Shown: positions 22,873-31,351 of the stretch, piece after piece
Numbering within the stretch: position 1 is the stretch's first letter
Layout of the letters: each line of letters starts with the position of its first letter
Assembly: GCA_045648445.1 (NCBI GenBank)
Contig: JAZRNY010000013.1
Location: 1-37,984, forward strand
Direction: 5' to 3'
DNA: 37,984 nucleotides
Origin: SIG607 sp045648445
Lineage (GTDB): Bacteria; Bacillota; Clostridia; Oscillospirales; Acutalibacteraceae
Made by a program: the position numbers and the translations under genes
Notes under the pieces: generated by a model
Told to the model about the DNA's origin: nothing
Seen by the model: the letters and a program-made list of their open reading frames with translations, nothing else
Databases searched by the model: none

Positions 22873-24381
22873 ATGAAAAAAATTGTAGGTTGTGTGTTGT
22901 GTTTGGTGATGTTATTATGCATTAGCGCTTGTGGTTATAATCCAAGTGATAATACGAATTCTACTAATGTAAATAACAATTCTTCGGAATTATCTGATAA
23001 AGAGAAATATGATAATGCAGTTGCTTTTTTTACAGAGAAAAAATATCAGGAAGCAATTGGAATTTTAGAAAACATTGATTATGGAAATTCAAAAGATTTA
23101 AAAAAATCGATTTCATATGTTTATGCTTGCGAGCTGTTCAACAAACAGGAATTTTCAACGGCATATGATTATTTCAAAAAGTCAGAAGATTATCTTGATT
23201 CGCAAAAAAAATTAAATATGAGTGCGTATTACGAAGGTGTCAAACTTGTTAATAACAATCAACAAGGTCGATCAATTGACTGGTTTAGGAAAACATTAGG
23301 TGATATAGAATATAGTTCATTATCCAAACAACATATAATCACTATTACTGCATCATTAATTAGTTCGGGTTGGATTGGAACATATTATGACGATGGAGCA
23401 ACTGCACAAATAGAGTTCAAATATTTCAAAAACAGCAATAATTTGTATATCGGTTGGGCTGATAAAAGTGACGGATATCGTTTCCTTTCAAGTTTGGAAG
23501 GGCCACTATCTATTGGAGCTGAATATTGTACCTTTAGTCCTAAAAGATTAAATGAATCGATGAAATTTAAAATTTCATTTGATAGCAATGATGATATGTA
23601 TATATATTCGGATGATGAAACAACACGACAGTTAATGGGTGGTTCATATACCTCAAAAGGAACTTGTTTATATGAAATTGCCATAGAAAATTATCCTGTT
23701 CTAACTGTTCCTGAAATTGATATAAATGGCAATAATAAAAACAGCAATAGTTCTGACGAAAGTGTTAGTGCGTCTTCTACTGAATCGTCTGTTTCGAAGG
23801 TTAACGAAAATTCTGCTACCAGCACAAATACAAATTCCTCTAATAACGATAATAAAGGCACTAATTCTAAACCTGATAATTCAAACAATAATACAAGTTC
23901 AAAGCCTGGCAATACAAATATTAATAATAACATAAGTTCTAAACCAAGCACTTCCCATACACATTCATATTCAAAAGCAACTTGTACAAAACCTGCAACA
24001 TGTTCTTGCGGTGCAACAACAGGGTCAACTTTAGGGCATAAATGGAAAAATATAACCAAGGAAGTTTTTGTAAAAGAAAAAGGTCATTGGGAAGATAGCG
24101 ATTTTGTAAAACGTTTGTGTTATCAATGCGATTGTGGACTAGTTTTTAGGTCAGATAAAACAGATGAAATTAATAAACTTAGAACACATTTAGAAGAAAA
24201 ACATCCCGATAGAGTTCACAAAGAAAGTAATGGTTTCACCACATCAACCAGATATGATTTTCCTCCTCAAATAACAAAAGATTTTCCCACATTTACGAAA
24301 TGGGTTGTAGATGAGAAATCACATTATGAAACTGAGATTATTGGAAAAGAATGTGAACGCTGTGGTAAAACGGAATCATAA
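22873..24381 (+). CDS. Lipoprotein with TPR-like part and C-terminal zinc-finger-like Cys pairs
   Basis: 502 residues. Lipobox ISAC at about 17-20. Residues about 38-140 show TPR-like helices (AVAFFTEKKYQEAIGILENI, AYDYFKKSEDYLDSQKK); about 155-280 is a beta-rich domain; about 285-365 is a Ser/Asn linker. The C-terminus has a Cys/Thr motif (CTKPATCSCGATTGSTLGH), then CYQCDCGLVF with a following HLEEKH pair, which looks like a Cys2His2 finger, and a final CERCGK. Zinc fingers on an exported lipoprotein are odd and probably structural. Cleaved and lipid-anchored location is inferred. Confidence 0.7.
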   Translation: MKKIVGCVLCLVMLLCISACGYNPSDNTNSTNVNNNSSELSDKEKYDNAVAFFTEKKYQEAIGILENIDYGNSKDLKKSISYVYACELFNKQEFSTAYDYFKKSEDYLDSQKKLNMSAYYEGVKLVNNNQQGRSIDWFRKTLGDIEYSSLSKQHIITITASLISSGWIGTYYDDGATAQIEFKYFKNSNNLYIGWADKSDGYRFLSSLEGPLSIGAEYCTFSPKRLNESMKFKISFDSNDDMYIYSDDETTRQLMGGSYTSKGTCLYEIAIENYPVLTVPEIDINGNNKNSNSSDESVSASSTESSVSKVNENSATSTNTNSSNNDNKGTNSKPDNSNNNTSSKPGNTNINNNISSKPSTSHTHSYSKATCTKPATCSCGATTGSTLGHKWKNITKEVFVKEKGHWEDSDFVKRLCYQCDCGLVFRSDKTDEINKLRTHLEEKHPDRVHKESNGFTTSTRYDFPPQITKDFPTFTKWVVDEKSHYETEIIGKECERCGKTES

Positions 24382-24415
24382 TATGGAATTATTATATTTT
24401 AAAGGAGATTTTATA

Positions 24416-24676
24416 ATGAAAAAAATATTAGGATTTATTCTTGTTGCAATGTTATGCTTATGCCTTTCTGCGTGTGGAAATAGTATATCTGGTGAAAATG
24501 TCGTTGAAGTTTCCGGAAATGTTTCAAGAGTTTGGTATCATGCGAAGTGTCCGTATTGCAATCATGTAAATGATACAATGGGCGTAAATCTTTCCGAGGG
24601 AGAAGAGTATGAAGCAACAGTAATGTGTAAAAATGACGATTGTTGCAAACTTTTTGATATTAGCATTAAAAGATAA
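24416..24676 (+). CDS. Small lipoprotein with Cys pairs
   Basis: 86 residues from the ATG at 24416, which has AAAGGAG 9 bases upstream. The lipobox is LSAC (about 17-20). The mature part has CPYCNH (about 44-49) and CKNDDCC (about 72-78), forming a likely zinc ribbon. It shares the signal-peptide style of the two larger lipoproteins before it, as if from duplication of the leader. Function unknown. Confidence 0.7.
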   Translation: MKKILGFILVAMLCLCLSACGNSISGENVVEVSGNVSRVWYHAKCPYCNHVNDTMGVNLSEGEEYEATVMCKNDDCCKLFDISIKR

Positions 24677-24696
24677 GCAAATTTTGGTGAATCATA

Positions 24697-24987
24697 ATGA
24701 AAAAGACAATAATTATTATTTGTATAATTTTAGTCATTATTGCTGTTGTACTTTATTTTATGAATTTATTTACAACAAACCTCAGTGAAGCGGGGTTATT
24801 AAGAAATAAGATTATTAGTGCAGTTGGTGTTATTGTTGCGATAATTGCAGGTGGTGCACACTTATTTGGTAGTAGCAGTGGCGATAATGACAGCAAAGGC
24901 GACAAAAAACTTTTTTGGACAGTAGACGTTCTATGTCTTAAATTTGTTGGTCTAACTGATACACGTACACGCACTATTTTCGCATAG
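24697..24987 (+). CDS. Small membrane protein, possibly truncated
   Basis: 96 residues: helix 1 about 3-25, helix 2 about 38-58, then a Ser/Gly/Asp segment (GSSSGDNDSKGDKK). The last 25 residues (WTVDVLCLKFVGLTD...) look unrelated to the membrane part, and the stop codon lies within the following terminator stem, suggesting the original 3' end was replaced. Ribosome site GGTGA. Confidence 0.5.
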   Translation: MKKTIIIICIILVIIAVVLYFMNLFTTNLSEAGLLRNKIISAVGVIVAIIAGGAHLFGSSSGDNDSKGDKKLFWTVDVLCLKFVGLTDTRTRTIFA

Positions 24988-25004
24988 AGAATAGTGCGTT
25001 TTTT
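24970..25004 (+). terminator. Terminator of the lipoprotein unit
   Basis: CGCACTATT (24970-24978) pairs with AATAGTGCG (24990-24998), followed by TTTTTT. The loop contains the stop codon of the small membrane protein. The 341-base stretch up to the GH28 gene holds this terminator, the spoIVB remnant and an AT-rich leader with TATAAT at 25267-25272 but no good -35. Confidence 0.85.
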
Positions 25005-25107
25005 CTATGCTGTTTTTTTAAAATGGCTTAAAATAAGGCTTTGTGGTGCTTTTTTCTTCCGAAAATTTCTTCAAAAAAACTGTTGGTCCTATATTGACAC
25101 ACTCGTG

Positions 25108-25176
25108 TCGGGAAGTCCCATTATACAGGACGGTAAACTTGTAGGCGCCCTTACCCACGTGCTTATAGATAATCCT
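25108..25176 (+). pseudogene. Remnant of a second spoIVB-like gene (active-site segment)
   Basis: A 23-codon stretch reads SGSPIIQDGKLVGALTHVLI then DNP, matching residues 365-387 of the intact SpoIVB here (19020-19088) at 21 of 23 positions. At DNA level I count 16 differences in 69 bases, mostly at third positions, so it is not a fresh copy. Similarity stops on both sides: the catalytic methionine before SGSP is not kept, and after DNP the frame reads QNMIKFFKLW and stops. It has no start signal of its own and cannot make a protease. Confidence 0.85.
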
Positions 25177-25328
25177 CAAAATATGATAAAATTTTTTAAA
25201 CTTTGGTAAAATAAGATTTCTAATAAATACAGTAAAATTATTATATATTTTCAGTTAAATATACAATATAATATGTATAAGTTTATGCTAATTAATATTA
25301 CTGATTAACATATCAATGGGATGTTTTA

Positions 25329-26726
25329 ATGAAATATTCGGTATATGCAAACGGGAAACAACTCGATATTCAAACAGCACGAGTATCGGCAATGCCGTTT
25401 AATCAGGTATGGAACGGGGAACAAAGAGATATAACACAGAGTGAGGAAGCATATTTTGTGTCTTTCGATTTGTGCGGCAATGTAAATTTAGAAATTGTTA
25501 TTAATGAAAATTTTGAAAAGTATGAGTTGCGTCCATTATCTGAGGATTTTAAAGAACAACGTAAAAATAATAGTGTGTTTTTAACTTTAAATAAGCCAAT
25601 GCAGTTCATTTTAGAGGCGGATGGAATTCATAATCCTTTGATGATTTTTGCTAATCCCAAATGCACCATGCCATCAGAAAACGTTATATATTATGGCAAA
25701 GGTGAACATAAAGCCGATTTAATATGGCTTGAATCCAATACTACTGTGTACATAGATGAAGGCGCAGTTGTTTATGGAGTTATTTATGGTTTAAATGTAG
25801 AAAATGTTAAAATACTTGGACGAGGTGTGCTGGATTCTTCGCCTTATAGGAGAGGAAATGATGATCATGAGGGCGGACGTGAAGTAATAAATTCTTTGTT
25901 GGATAAAGGGTTTACGCCGACTGATATGAAATATGCAGGTAATTTAGTATTAAATCACTGCAAAAACTGTACAGTTGAAGGTATAATTCTTCGTGACGCT
26001 CCTATGTGGTCTGTAATTATTCGCAACGATTGCGAAGACATCGTTGTTGATAACATAAAAGTTATCGGTCAATGGCGTTATAACAGTGACGGTATTAATA
26101 TATGTACTTCAAGAAATGTAGTTGTTAAAAACTGTTTTGTTCGCTCTTTTGACGACTGCATAATAACACGTGGTGCATATCTTGAAGGCGAAAATGGAAA
26201 CGTGACCGATGTAATTGTGGACAACTGTACCTTGTGGTGTGATTGGGGTAAATGTTTAGAGACATGGTGCGGACATAAGCCTACAAAAATCAGTAATGTG
26301 GTTTTTAAAAACATTAAAATGATACATTTATCAGTCAGAGCCATGAACATTACTACTTGGTACGGCAGCAGTAATTCTGTGGTTGACGGAGTTACGTATG
26401 AAAATATATTAATAGATTTGGATGAAAAATATCCTTTTTTGCAAATACAAAATAACGATAATCAAACTTATGTACCTAGGTTTGGCTTTAAACCTTATGT
26501 ATTAAGCGTTGCTGTTGAAAGATTGGGACGTATGGTAGATCTGGGCTCTCAAATATGCGAAAAAACAGACGATTATTCTGATTTTAATATTTATTTTGGT
26601 AATATACATTATAAAAACGTCAGATATTTTGGAAGTATACAGAAATTGCCGATAAATATTAAGGAATTCTCGGAAATACATAAGATAGAAAACGTTACTG
26701 CCGAAGATTGTGATTTTAATATTTAA
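25329..26726 (+). CDS. GH28-type glycoside hydrolase (polygalacturonase-like)
   Basis: 465 residues. An N-terminal beta-sandwich-like part (about 1-110) precedes a right-handed parallel beta-helix (about 115-460) with repeated N/D-V-x-V-x-N-C units. GH28 acid motifs are NSDG (252-255) and DD (275-276); the usual GHG is replaced by CGHK (314-317). The family hydrolyses pectin polygalacturonan or related rhamnogalacturonan. No signal peptide, so substrates are probably imported oligomers. Other beta-helix families cannot be excluded. The ribosome site is weak. Confidence 0.8.
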   Translation: MKYSVYANGKQLDIQTARVSAMPFNQVWNGEQRDITQSEEAYFVSFDLCGNVNLEIVINENFEKYELRPLSEDFKEQRKNNSVFLTLNKPMQFILEADGIHNPLMIFANPKCTMPSENVIYYGKGEHKADLIWLESNTTVYIDEGAVVYGVIYGLNVENVKILGRGVLDSSPYRRGNDDHEGGREVINSLLDKGFTPTDMKYAGNLVLNHCKNCTVEGIILRDAPMWSVIIRNDCEDIVVDNIKVIGQWRYNSDGINICTSRNVVVKNCFVRSFDDCIITRGAYLEGENGNVTDVIVDNCTLWCDWGKCLETWCGHKPTKISNVVFKNIKMIHLSVRAMNITTWYGSSNSVVDGVTYENILIDLDEKYPFLQIQNNDNQTYVPRFGFKPYVLSVAVERLGRMVDLGSQICEKTDDYSDFNIYFGNIHYKNVRYFGSIQKLPINIKEFSEIHKIENVTAEDCDFNI

Positions 26727-26729
26727 AAC

Positions 26730-26763
26730 AAAACATAGCAGGTAAATTTACCTGCTATGTTTT
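26730..26763. terminator. Bidirectional terminator, perfect 17-bp arms
   Basis: The arms AAAACATAGCAGGTAAA (26730-26746) and its exact complement (26747-26763) lie back to back with no spacer. It terminates the convergent GH28 and AraC genes. Confidence 0.88.
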
Positions 26764-27557
26764 TATATAAATTTATCTTTATAAGTGCTTGGAGAGTAAC
26801 CGGTTGCTTTTTTAAATTGTTTGCTAAAATGGTATTCATCATAAAAGCCTAAGTTATATGAGATGTTTTTTATGGTCATTTCGGGAAAAACTTTAAAATA
26901 CGAAATAGCCTGTTCGATTTTATAATTTAATATGTATTGGTGGATGGTTTGGTTGTAAATTTTTTTAAATTTTGTTTCTGCCGTTTTAACAGAGACATTT
27001 ACCATTTGCGCTAGTTCAAAATTACTGAAAAATTTTTCGGGATTTTGTTGTATAATATTCTTGATTTTTTCAACCATTGAAGAATTATTAGAGTTTTGTT
27101 TTATCGAAATAATTTCGTTAAGTAAAAGGTCGAAAAGAATGGCTGATTTTTTTTCATTGCCCGAAAGTTTGGCTGTTACAATGTCGTAAAAGATTTTTTT
27201 AATAATATTATTATCACCAACATAATTTAAACTTTCTATTACGGCGTTATTATTGCTGGTTGTCAGATTGTTAAATACATCGTCATCAGCGCTTGTGACA
27301 TGGAAATACATAGTTTTTGTATCGGCTTTTGATGGCGATATGCCATAGTGTGTTTGTTTTGCGCTTAAAATTAACAAAGTATCTTTTTTTAAGGTGTACG
27401 TTTCGGAATTTTGACCTATTTTCCATTCTCCCTGCAATAAATAAATGAAATCATGTTCTTTCATTCTTCTTTTGGGATGAATAAAAGGTTTGTTATAATA
27501 ATTGATATTTGCTTCGGTTATTTGTCGTCGTACATCAGTATTAAAACTAATTTTCAT
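26763..27557 (-). CDS. AraC-family regulator
   Basis: 264 residues. An N-terminal cupin-like sensor (about 20-130) and two C-terminal helix-turn-helix motifs (about 165-262); the second ends in the family signature NISYNLGFYDEYHFSKQFKKATGYSP. It is convergent with the GH28 gene and divergent from the radical SAM gene, so it may control either; the sugar ligand is unknown. AAAGGTGA is the ribosome site and a consensus promoter precedes it. Confidence 0.92.
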   Translation of the reverse strand: MKISFNTDVRRQITEANINYYNKPFIHPKRRMKEHDFIYLLQGEWKIGQNSETYTLKKDTLLILSAKQTHYGISPSKADTKTMYFHVTSADDDVFNNLTTSNNNAVIESLNYVGDNNIIKKIFYDIVTAKLSGNEKKSAILFDLLLNEIISIKQNSNNSSMVEKIKNIIQQNPEKFFSNFELAQMVNVSVKTAETKFKKIYNQTIHQYILNYKIEQAISYFKVFPEMTIKNISYNLGFYDEYHFSKQFKKATGYSPSTYKDKFI

Positions 27558-27583
27558 ATAAAAATCACCTTTAAACTTTCTTT

Positions 27584-27612
27584 ATTTTACATTAGAATTT
27601 ACCTTTTGTCAA
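27584..27612 (-). promoter_or_regulatory. Promoter of the AraC gene at 26763-27557
   Basis: On the minus strand TTGACA (27612-27607), 17 bases, TAAAAT (27589-27584). Confidence 0.75.
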
Positions 27613-27662
27613 TTTTTGTTTATTTCTGTTTTTGGTAATATAAAAAAGAAAGGTTGTTTTAT

Positions 27663-28364
27663 ATGAGGATATTTGGTAAAGGTTTTAATTTTTCTCAAGA
27701 CGGTCCGGGCAACCGTTTGGTTTATCATCTTGCTGGTTGCAATATGAATTGCCTTTGGTGCTCAAATGCAGACGGAATGTCTTTTGATGCCGGTATGGAA
27801 TACAGTATAGATGAAATTTTTGAAGAATGTATTAGTTGTAAGCCTATGTTTTTTTCGGGCGGAGGCATAACTTTCACAGGTGGTGAGGCTACTTTGCAAC
27901 ACGATGAACTTTTAGTCTTGCTACAAAAACTTAAAAATGCTCATATTCATACTGCTTTAGAAACTAACGGAACTTCCAGTAATCTTTTTGAACTTTTGAA
28001 TTTTGTAGATTATCTAATGATGGATTTTAAACATTATGACGGTGAAATTCTTAAAGAATTTACAGGTGTCGATAATAAGCAGATAAAGAAAAATTATGAG
28101 TACAACTGTAATTGCGGTCGGCAACAGCATATAAGAATTCCTCTTATAAATGGTGTTAATACAAAATCACCTAAAAAATTTGCCGAATATTTTTCGCAGT
28201 TTAATACAAATAATACTGTTTTTGAATTTTTACCTTATCATGAATATGGGAAAGAAAAGTGGAAAGGCAATTATAAAATCGAAAATGGTTTTATAACTAA
28301 TGAAGTTTTAGAACAATTCAAAAAAACTTTTGCAGAATATGGTCTAGCGGTTATAACTACATAA
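27663..28364 (+). CDS. Glycyl-radical enzyme activating protein (radical SAM)
   Basis: 233 residues from the ATG at 27663, eight bases after GAAAGG. The radical SAM motif CxxxCxxC is Cys26, 30, 33 (GCNMNCLWC), followed by TGGEA (72-76). The short GCISC-like insert (Cys56, Cys59) is smaller than the two-cluster insert of many activases. These enzymes use S-adenosylmethionine to put a glycyl radical on a partner. The partner gene should be the next one, but that gene is broken, so this activase may be stranded. Confidence 0.85.
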   Translation: MRIFGKGFNFSQDGPGNRLVYHLAGCNMNCLWCSNADGMSFDAGMEYSIDEIFEECISCKPMFFSGGGITFTGGEATLQHDELLVLLQKLKNAHIHTALETNGTSSNLFELLNFVDYLMMDFKHYDGEILKEFTGVDNKQIKKNYEYNCNCGRQQHIRIPLINGVNTKSPKKFAEYFSQFNTNNTVFEFLPYHEYGKEKWKGNYKIENGFITNEVLEQFKKTFAEYGLAVITT

Positions 28365-28377
28365 AAGAGGTGCTGTT

Positions 28378-28640
28378 ATGAAAAAAATATACCAAAAAGG
28401 CGAGTTAATTTTAAAGGCTAAAAACTTATTTGCCGAAGAGAGAAAAATTGATAGGTTGGACGGTTGGTTTATAGCCAAAGAAATCGAGATGAATTCGGCT
28501 TGTAAATATAACGATTGCAGTGATGAAGTAAAAAAAGCGATGCTTTTATGCGACGTTTTACGAGAAATACCCATTAGTTTAAGTGACAATGCGGTTTTTG
28601 TCGGTGCTCAGCGCGATGCTTTTGCAATGAGTTATGGATT
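28378..28640 (+). pseudogene. N-terminal fragment of a glycyl-radical enzyme
   Basis: About 88 codons follow a good GAGGTG site. The stretch from KNLFAEERKIDRLDGWFIAK to LSDNAVFVGAQRDAFAMSYG is typical of the opening of formate-lyase-like glycyl-radical enzymes, which run to 700-850 residues and carry the radical glycine at the far C-terminus. Similarity stops near 28637; the frame runs on for about 13 unrelated codons and stops at 28677. The catalytic Cys and Gly loops are missing, so no enzyme is made. Confidence 0.8.
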
Positions 28641-28880
28641 AAAGAGTTATATGATATGTATAAGTCAATGGGTGTGAATATTAACGGAATTGTAGGCTCA
28701 GGTAATGGTTTTCGTAAGAATAAAGAGTTGATAATGGTTGCTGAAAAAAGTTTCGGCTACAATTTAAAGATTCCTTTTCATACCGAGGAAGCGGCATTTG
28801 GCGCAGCACTGTACGGAATGATTTCTGCGGGTTATTGTGAAAATATGAACGAAGTAGGAAGATTAATTAAGTTTATTTAA
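28629..28880 (+). pseudogene. C-terminal fragment of a sedoheptulokinase-like FGGY kinase
   Basis: In another frame, homology starts at about NELWIKELYDMY and continues through NGIVGSGNGFRKNKEL, then KIPFHTEEAAFGAALYGMI, a sequence style of sedoheptulokinase C-termini. About 84 codons remain of a roughly 500-residue kinase; the ATP-binding N-terminal parts are gone. Its start sits inside the end of the glycyl-radical fragment, so a deletion joined the two genes within 10-15 bases of 28635. An internal ATG at 28656 has no ribosome site. Confidence 0.75.
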
Positions 28881-28932
28881 AAAATGCTTTAGAGCGCAAA
28901 AAGTGCAATATAAAAAATAGTTAAATGATATA

Positions 28933-28975
28933 AAAAACCAATGTTCTTTTATTTTACAAATGAACATTGGTTTTT
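28933..28975 (+). terminator. Terminator after the broken locus
   Basis: AAAAACCAATGTTC (28933-28946) pairs perfectly with GAACATTGGTTTTT (28962-28975); 15-base loop. The T-run works in either direction. Confidence 0.85.
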
Positions 28976-29000
28976 ATTGTTATTTTATAAGTAAAATGCA

Positions 29001-29029
29001 TTGATTTTATTTTTATATAATGTTATAAT
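29001..29029 (+). promoter_or_regulatory. Promoter of nfnA-nfnB-pyk
   Basis: TTGATT (29001-29006), 17 bases, TATAAT (29024-29029). The ATG of nfnA follows after 37 bases with GGGGAAAA as ribosome site. Confidence 0.78.
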
Positions 29030-29066
29030 ATATTAAATATGTTTAAAAACAAATGGGGAAAATGCA

Positions 29067-29924
29067 ATGTATAAAATAGTTGATAAAAAAGTGTTAAATC
29101 CAACTGTTGTGCAACTTAATATAGAAGCACCGCTTGTTGCAAATAAAGCAAAACCCGGTCAGTTTATTATTTTACGAGTTGATGAAAACGGAGAACGTAT
29201 TCCGCTTACAGTTGCAGGTGTTAACAAGGAAAACGGCACTGTAAAAATTATATATCAAATTGTTGGAGCAACCACAAAAAAACTTAATGAAAAAAACGTG
29301 GGAGAGTACATTCAGGATTTTGTAGGTCCACTTGGTGTTCCTACTCATTTAAGTGGACTTAAAAAGGTTTGCATAGTAGGCGGTGGTGTCGGCTGCGCTA
29401 TTGCTTTGCCTATTGCTCAGGCTCTTTATGATATGGGAGCTTCGGTTACCGGCATTATTGGTTTTAGAAACAAGGACTTAGTTATTTTAGAAAATGAGTT
29501 TAATGCTTGTTCGAATACTTTGAAAATTATGACTGATGACGGTTCTTACGGTGAAAAGGGCAACGTAACTATGCCGCTTAAAGAACTTTTACAAAACGGC
29601 GAACAGTTTGATATGATTATCACTATTGGTCCACTTATTATGATGAAATACGTTGTCGAAACTGCAAGACCGTTTGGTACACCTGTTACGGTATCAATGA
29701 ATCCTATTATGATTGATGGCACCGGAATGTGTGGCGGTTGCAGATTGACTTTAAATGTTGATGGCGAAAAGGTTACTAAATTTGCCTGTGTTGACGGCCC
29801 CGATTTTAACGGATATGAAGTTGATTTTGATGAGGCTATGACAAGAGGAAGAATGTATTCTGATTTTGAACGTCACGCTTTTGAAGAAACTTGCAATCTT
29901 TTAAAAATAGGGGAGGTGCGCTAA
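29067..29924 (+). CDS. nfnA: Ferredoxin-NADP oxidoreductase subunit alpha (NfnA/SudB)
   Basis: 285 residues. An FAD-binding barrel (about 1-95: KPGQFIILRVDENGERIPLT), an NAD-binding domain (about 105-215: VCIVGGGVGCAIALP) and a [2Fe-2S] site (GTGMCGGCRLTL plus Cys in FACVDG, about 225-255). With NfnB it forms the flavin-based bifurcating NADH-dependent ferredoxin:NADP oxidoreductase of anaerobes. The next gene starts 2 bases after the stop. Confidence 0.9.
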   Translation: MYKIVDKKVLNPTVVQLNIEAPLVANKAKPGQFIILRVDENGERIPLTVAGVNKENGTVKIIYQIVGATTKKLNEKNVGEYIQDFVGPLGVPTHLSGLKKVCIVGGGVGCAIALPIAQALYDMGASVTGIIGFRNKDLVILENEFNACSNTLKIMTDDGSYGEKGNVTMPLKELLQNGEQFDMIITIGPLIMMKYVVETARPFGTPVTVSMNPIMIDGTGMCGGCRLTLNVDGEKVTKFACVDGPDFNGYEVDFDEAMTRGRMYSDFERHAFEETCNLLKIGEVR

Positions 29925-29926
29925 GT

Positions 29927-31336
29927 ATGGCTAATATGTCGCTAAAAAGAAACGAAATGCCTACCCAAGAACCGTTGATACGCGCAAATAATTTTGATGA
30001 AGTTGCTTTAGGTTATAGTGAAACTATGGCTATAGACGAAGCCAACCGTTGCTTGGATTGTAAAAATATGCCCTGTGTTTCGGGCTGTCCCGTTAAAATT
30101 CATATTCCATCCTTTATTAATAAAATTAAAGAGGGAGATTTTGAAGGTGCTTATCAAATTATTTCAAAATCTTCGTCACTTCCTGCTGTTTGTGGTCGTG
30201 TTTGTCCACAAGAAACTCAGTGTGAGGCAAAGTGTGTGCGCGGTATTAAAGGTGAATCTGTAGGTATAGGCAGACTTGAACGTTTTGTTGCCGATTGGCA
30301 TAATACCTTTTGCGTCCAAGAACCAATACGTCCCGAAAGTAACGGCCATAAGGTAGCGGTTGTAGGTTCCGGTCCATCGGGACTTACCTGCGCAGGCGAC
30401 CTTGCTAAAAACGGATATGACGTTACGGTGTTTGAAGCGTTACATACTGCAGGTGGAGTGCTTGTTTACGGTATTCCTGAATTCAGACTTCCAAAAGTCA
30501 TAGTGGGAAAAGAAGTTGATACTCTAAAAAAATTAGGAGTAAAAATTGAAACTAACGTTGTTATAGGACGTACTTTAACTATAGATGAACTTTTTGAAAA
30601 CGGTTTTAAGGCCGTGTTTATTGGTTCGGGCGCCGGTTTGCCTAATTTTATGGGAATACCCGGCGAAGCCCTTAACGGTGTTTATTCTGCAAACGAATTT
30701 TTAACCCGCAGTAATTTAATGAAATCCTATATTGAAAATCCTAACACTCCTATTATGAAGGGTGGCAAGGTTGCTGTTGTAGGCGGTGGTAACGTGGCTA
30801 TGGATGCTGCCAGAACCGCTTTACGTCTTGGCGCTGAAAAGGTATATATTGTATATCGTCGTTCGATGGACGAACTACCAGCAAGAAAAGAAGAAGTTGA
30901 ACACGCAATTGAAGAAGGTATTGAATTTAAACTTCTATGCAATCCTACTGAAATTATTGGTTATAATAATCCTGATGATGCGAAAGACCCTAAAAACGGT
31001 TTTGTTAAGGGTATGACCTGTGTTAAAATGGAACTCGGTGAACCTGACGAACGTGGCAGACGCCGTCCTGTTGTTATTGATGGCAGTGAATTTACGATAG
31101 ACGTTGATACTGTAATTATGTCTATCGGCACGTCGCCAAATCCGCTTATTAAATCGACAACCGACGGTCTTGAAGTAAATCGCCACGGCGGTATAGTTGT
31201 TAATGAATACGGTCTTACTTCGCGTAATGCTGTATATGCCGGCGGAGATGCCGTTACAGGTGCGGCAACAGTTATTTCTGCAATGGGCGCCGGAAAAACT
31301 GCTGCTAAAGCAATTGATGAATATTTAAGCAAATAG
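29927..31336 (+). CDS. nfnB: Ferredoxin-NADP oxidoreductase subunit beta (NfnB, GltD/GltA-like)
   Basis: 469 residues from the ATG at 29927 with GGGAGGTG upstream. The N-terminus has two [4Fe-4S] Cys sets (CLDCKNMPCVSGCPV, CGRVCPQETQCEAKC), then the FAD site GSGPSGLTCAGDLA and the NADPH site VVGGGNVAMDAARTALRLGA with VYRRS. Glutamate synthase small subunits share this layout, but no large subunit is near and NfnA precedes it, so the bifurcating enzyme is the better call. Both subunits are complete. Confidence 0.9.
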   Translation: MANMSLKRNEMPTQEPLIRANNFDEVALGYSETMAIDEANRCLDCKNMPCVSGCPVKIHIPSFINKIKEGDFEGAYQIISKSSSLPAVCGRVCPQETQCEAKCVRGIKGESVGIGRLERFVADWHNTFCVQEPIRPESNGHKVAVVGSGPSGLTCAGDLAKNGYDVTVFEALHTAGGVLVYGIPEFRLPKVIVGKEVDTLKKLGVKIETNVVIGRTLTIDELFENGFKAVFIGSGAGLPNFMGIPGEALNGVYSANEFLTRSNLMKSYIENPNTPIMKGGKVAVVGGGNVAMDAARTALRLGAEKVYIVYRRSMDELPARKEEVEHAIEEGIEFKLLCNPTEIIGYNNPDDAKDPKNGFVKGMTCVKMELGEPDERGRRRPVVIDGSEFTIDVDTVIMSIGTSPNPLIKSTTDGLEVNRHGGIVVNEYGLTSRNAVYAGGDAVTGAATVISAMGAGKTAAKAIDEYLSK

Positions 31337-31351
31337 AAAGGTTTTTTAACT

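Noticed and set aside
23691..24059. 122-codon minus-strand frame rich in Leu and Val
   Set aside because: It is the antisense of the Asn/Ser-rich linker of the lipoprotein gene.
24994..25209. A 71-residue gene containing the spoIVB-like segment
   Set aside because: There is no ribosome site, the first half is low-complexity hydrophobic sequence within the terminator tail, and only 23 codons match a known protein.
28378..28677. Intact 99-residue small protein
   Set aside because: Its first 88 residues match the opening of a much longer enzyme family and the tail is out-of-family sequence after a junction.
28656..28880. Separate 74-residue gene
   Set aside because: Homology to the kinase C-terminus begins upstream of the ATG in the same frame, and no ribosome site precedes it.
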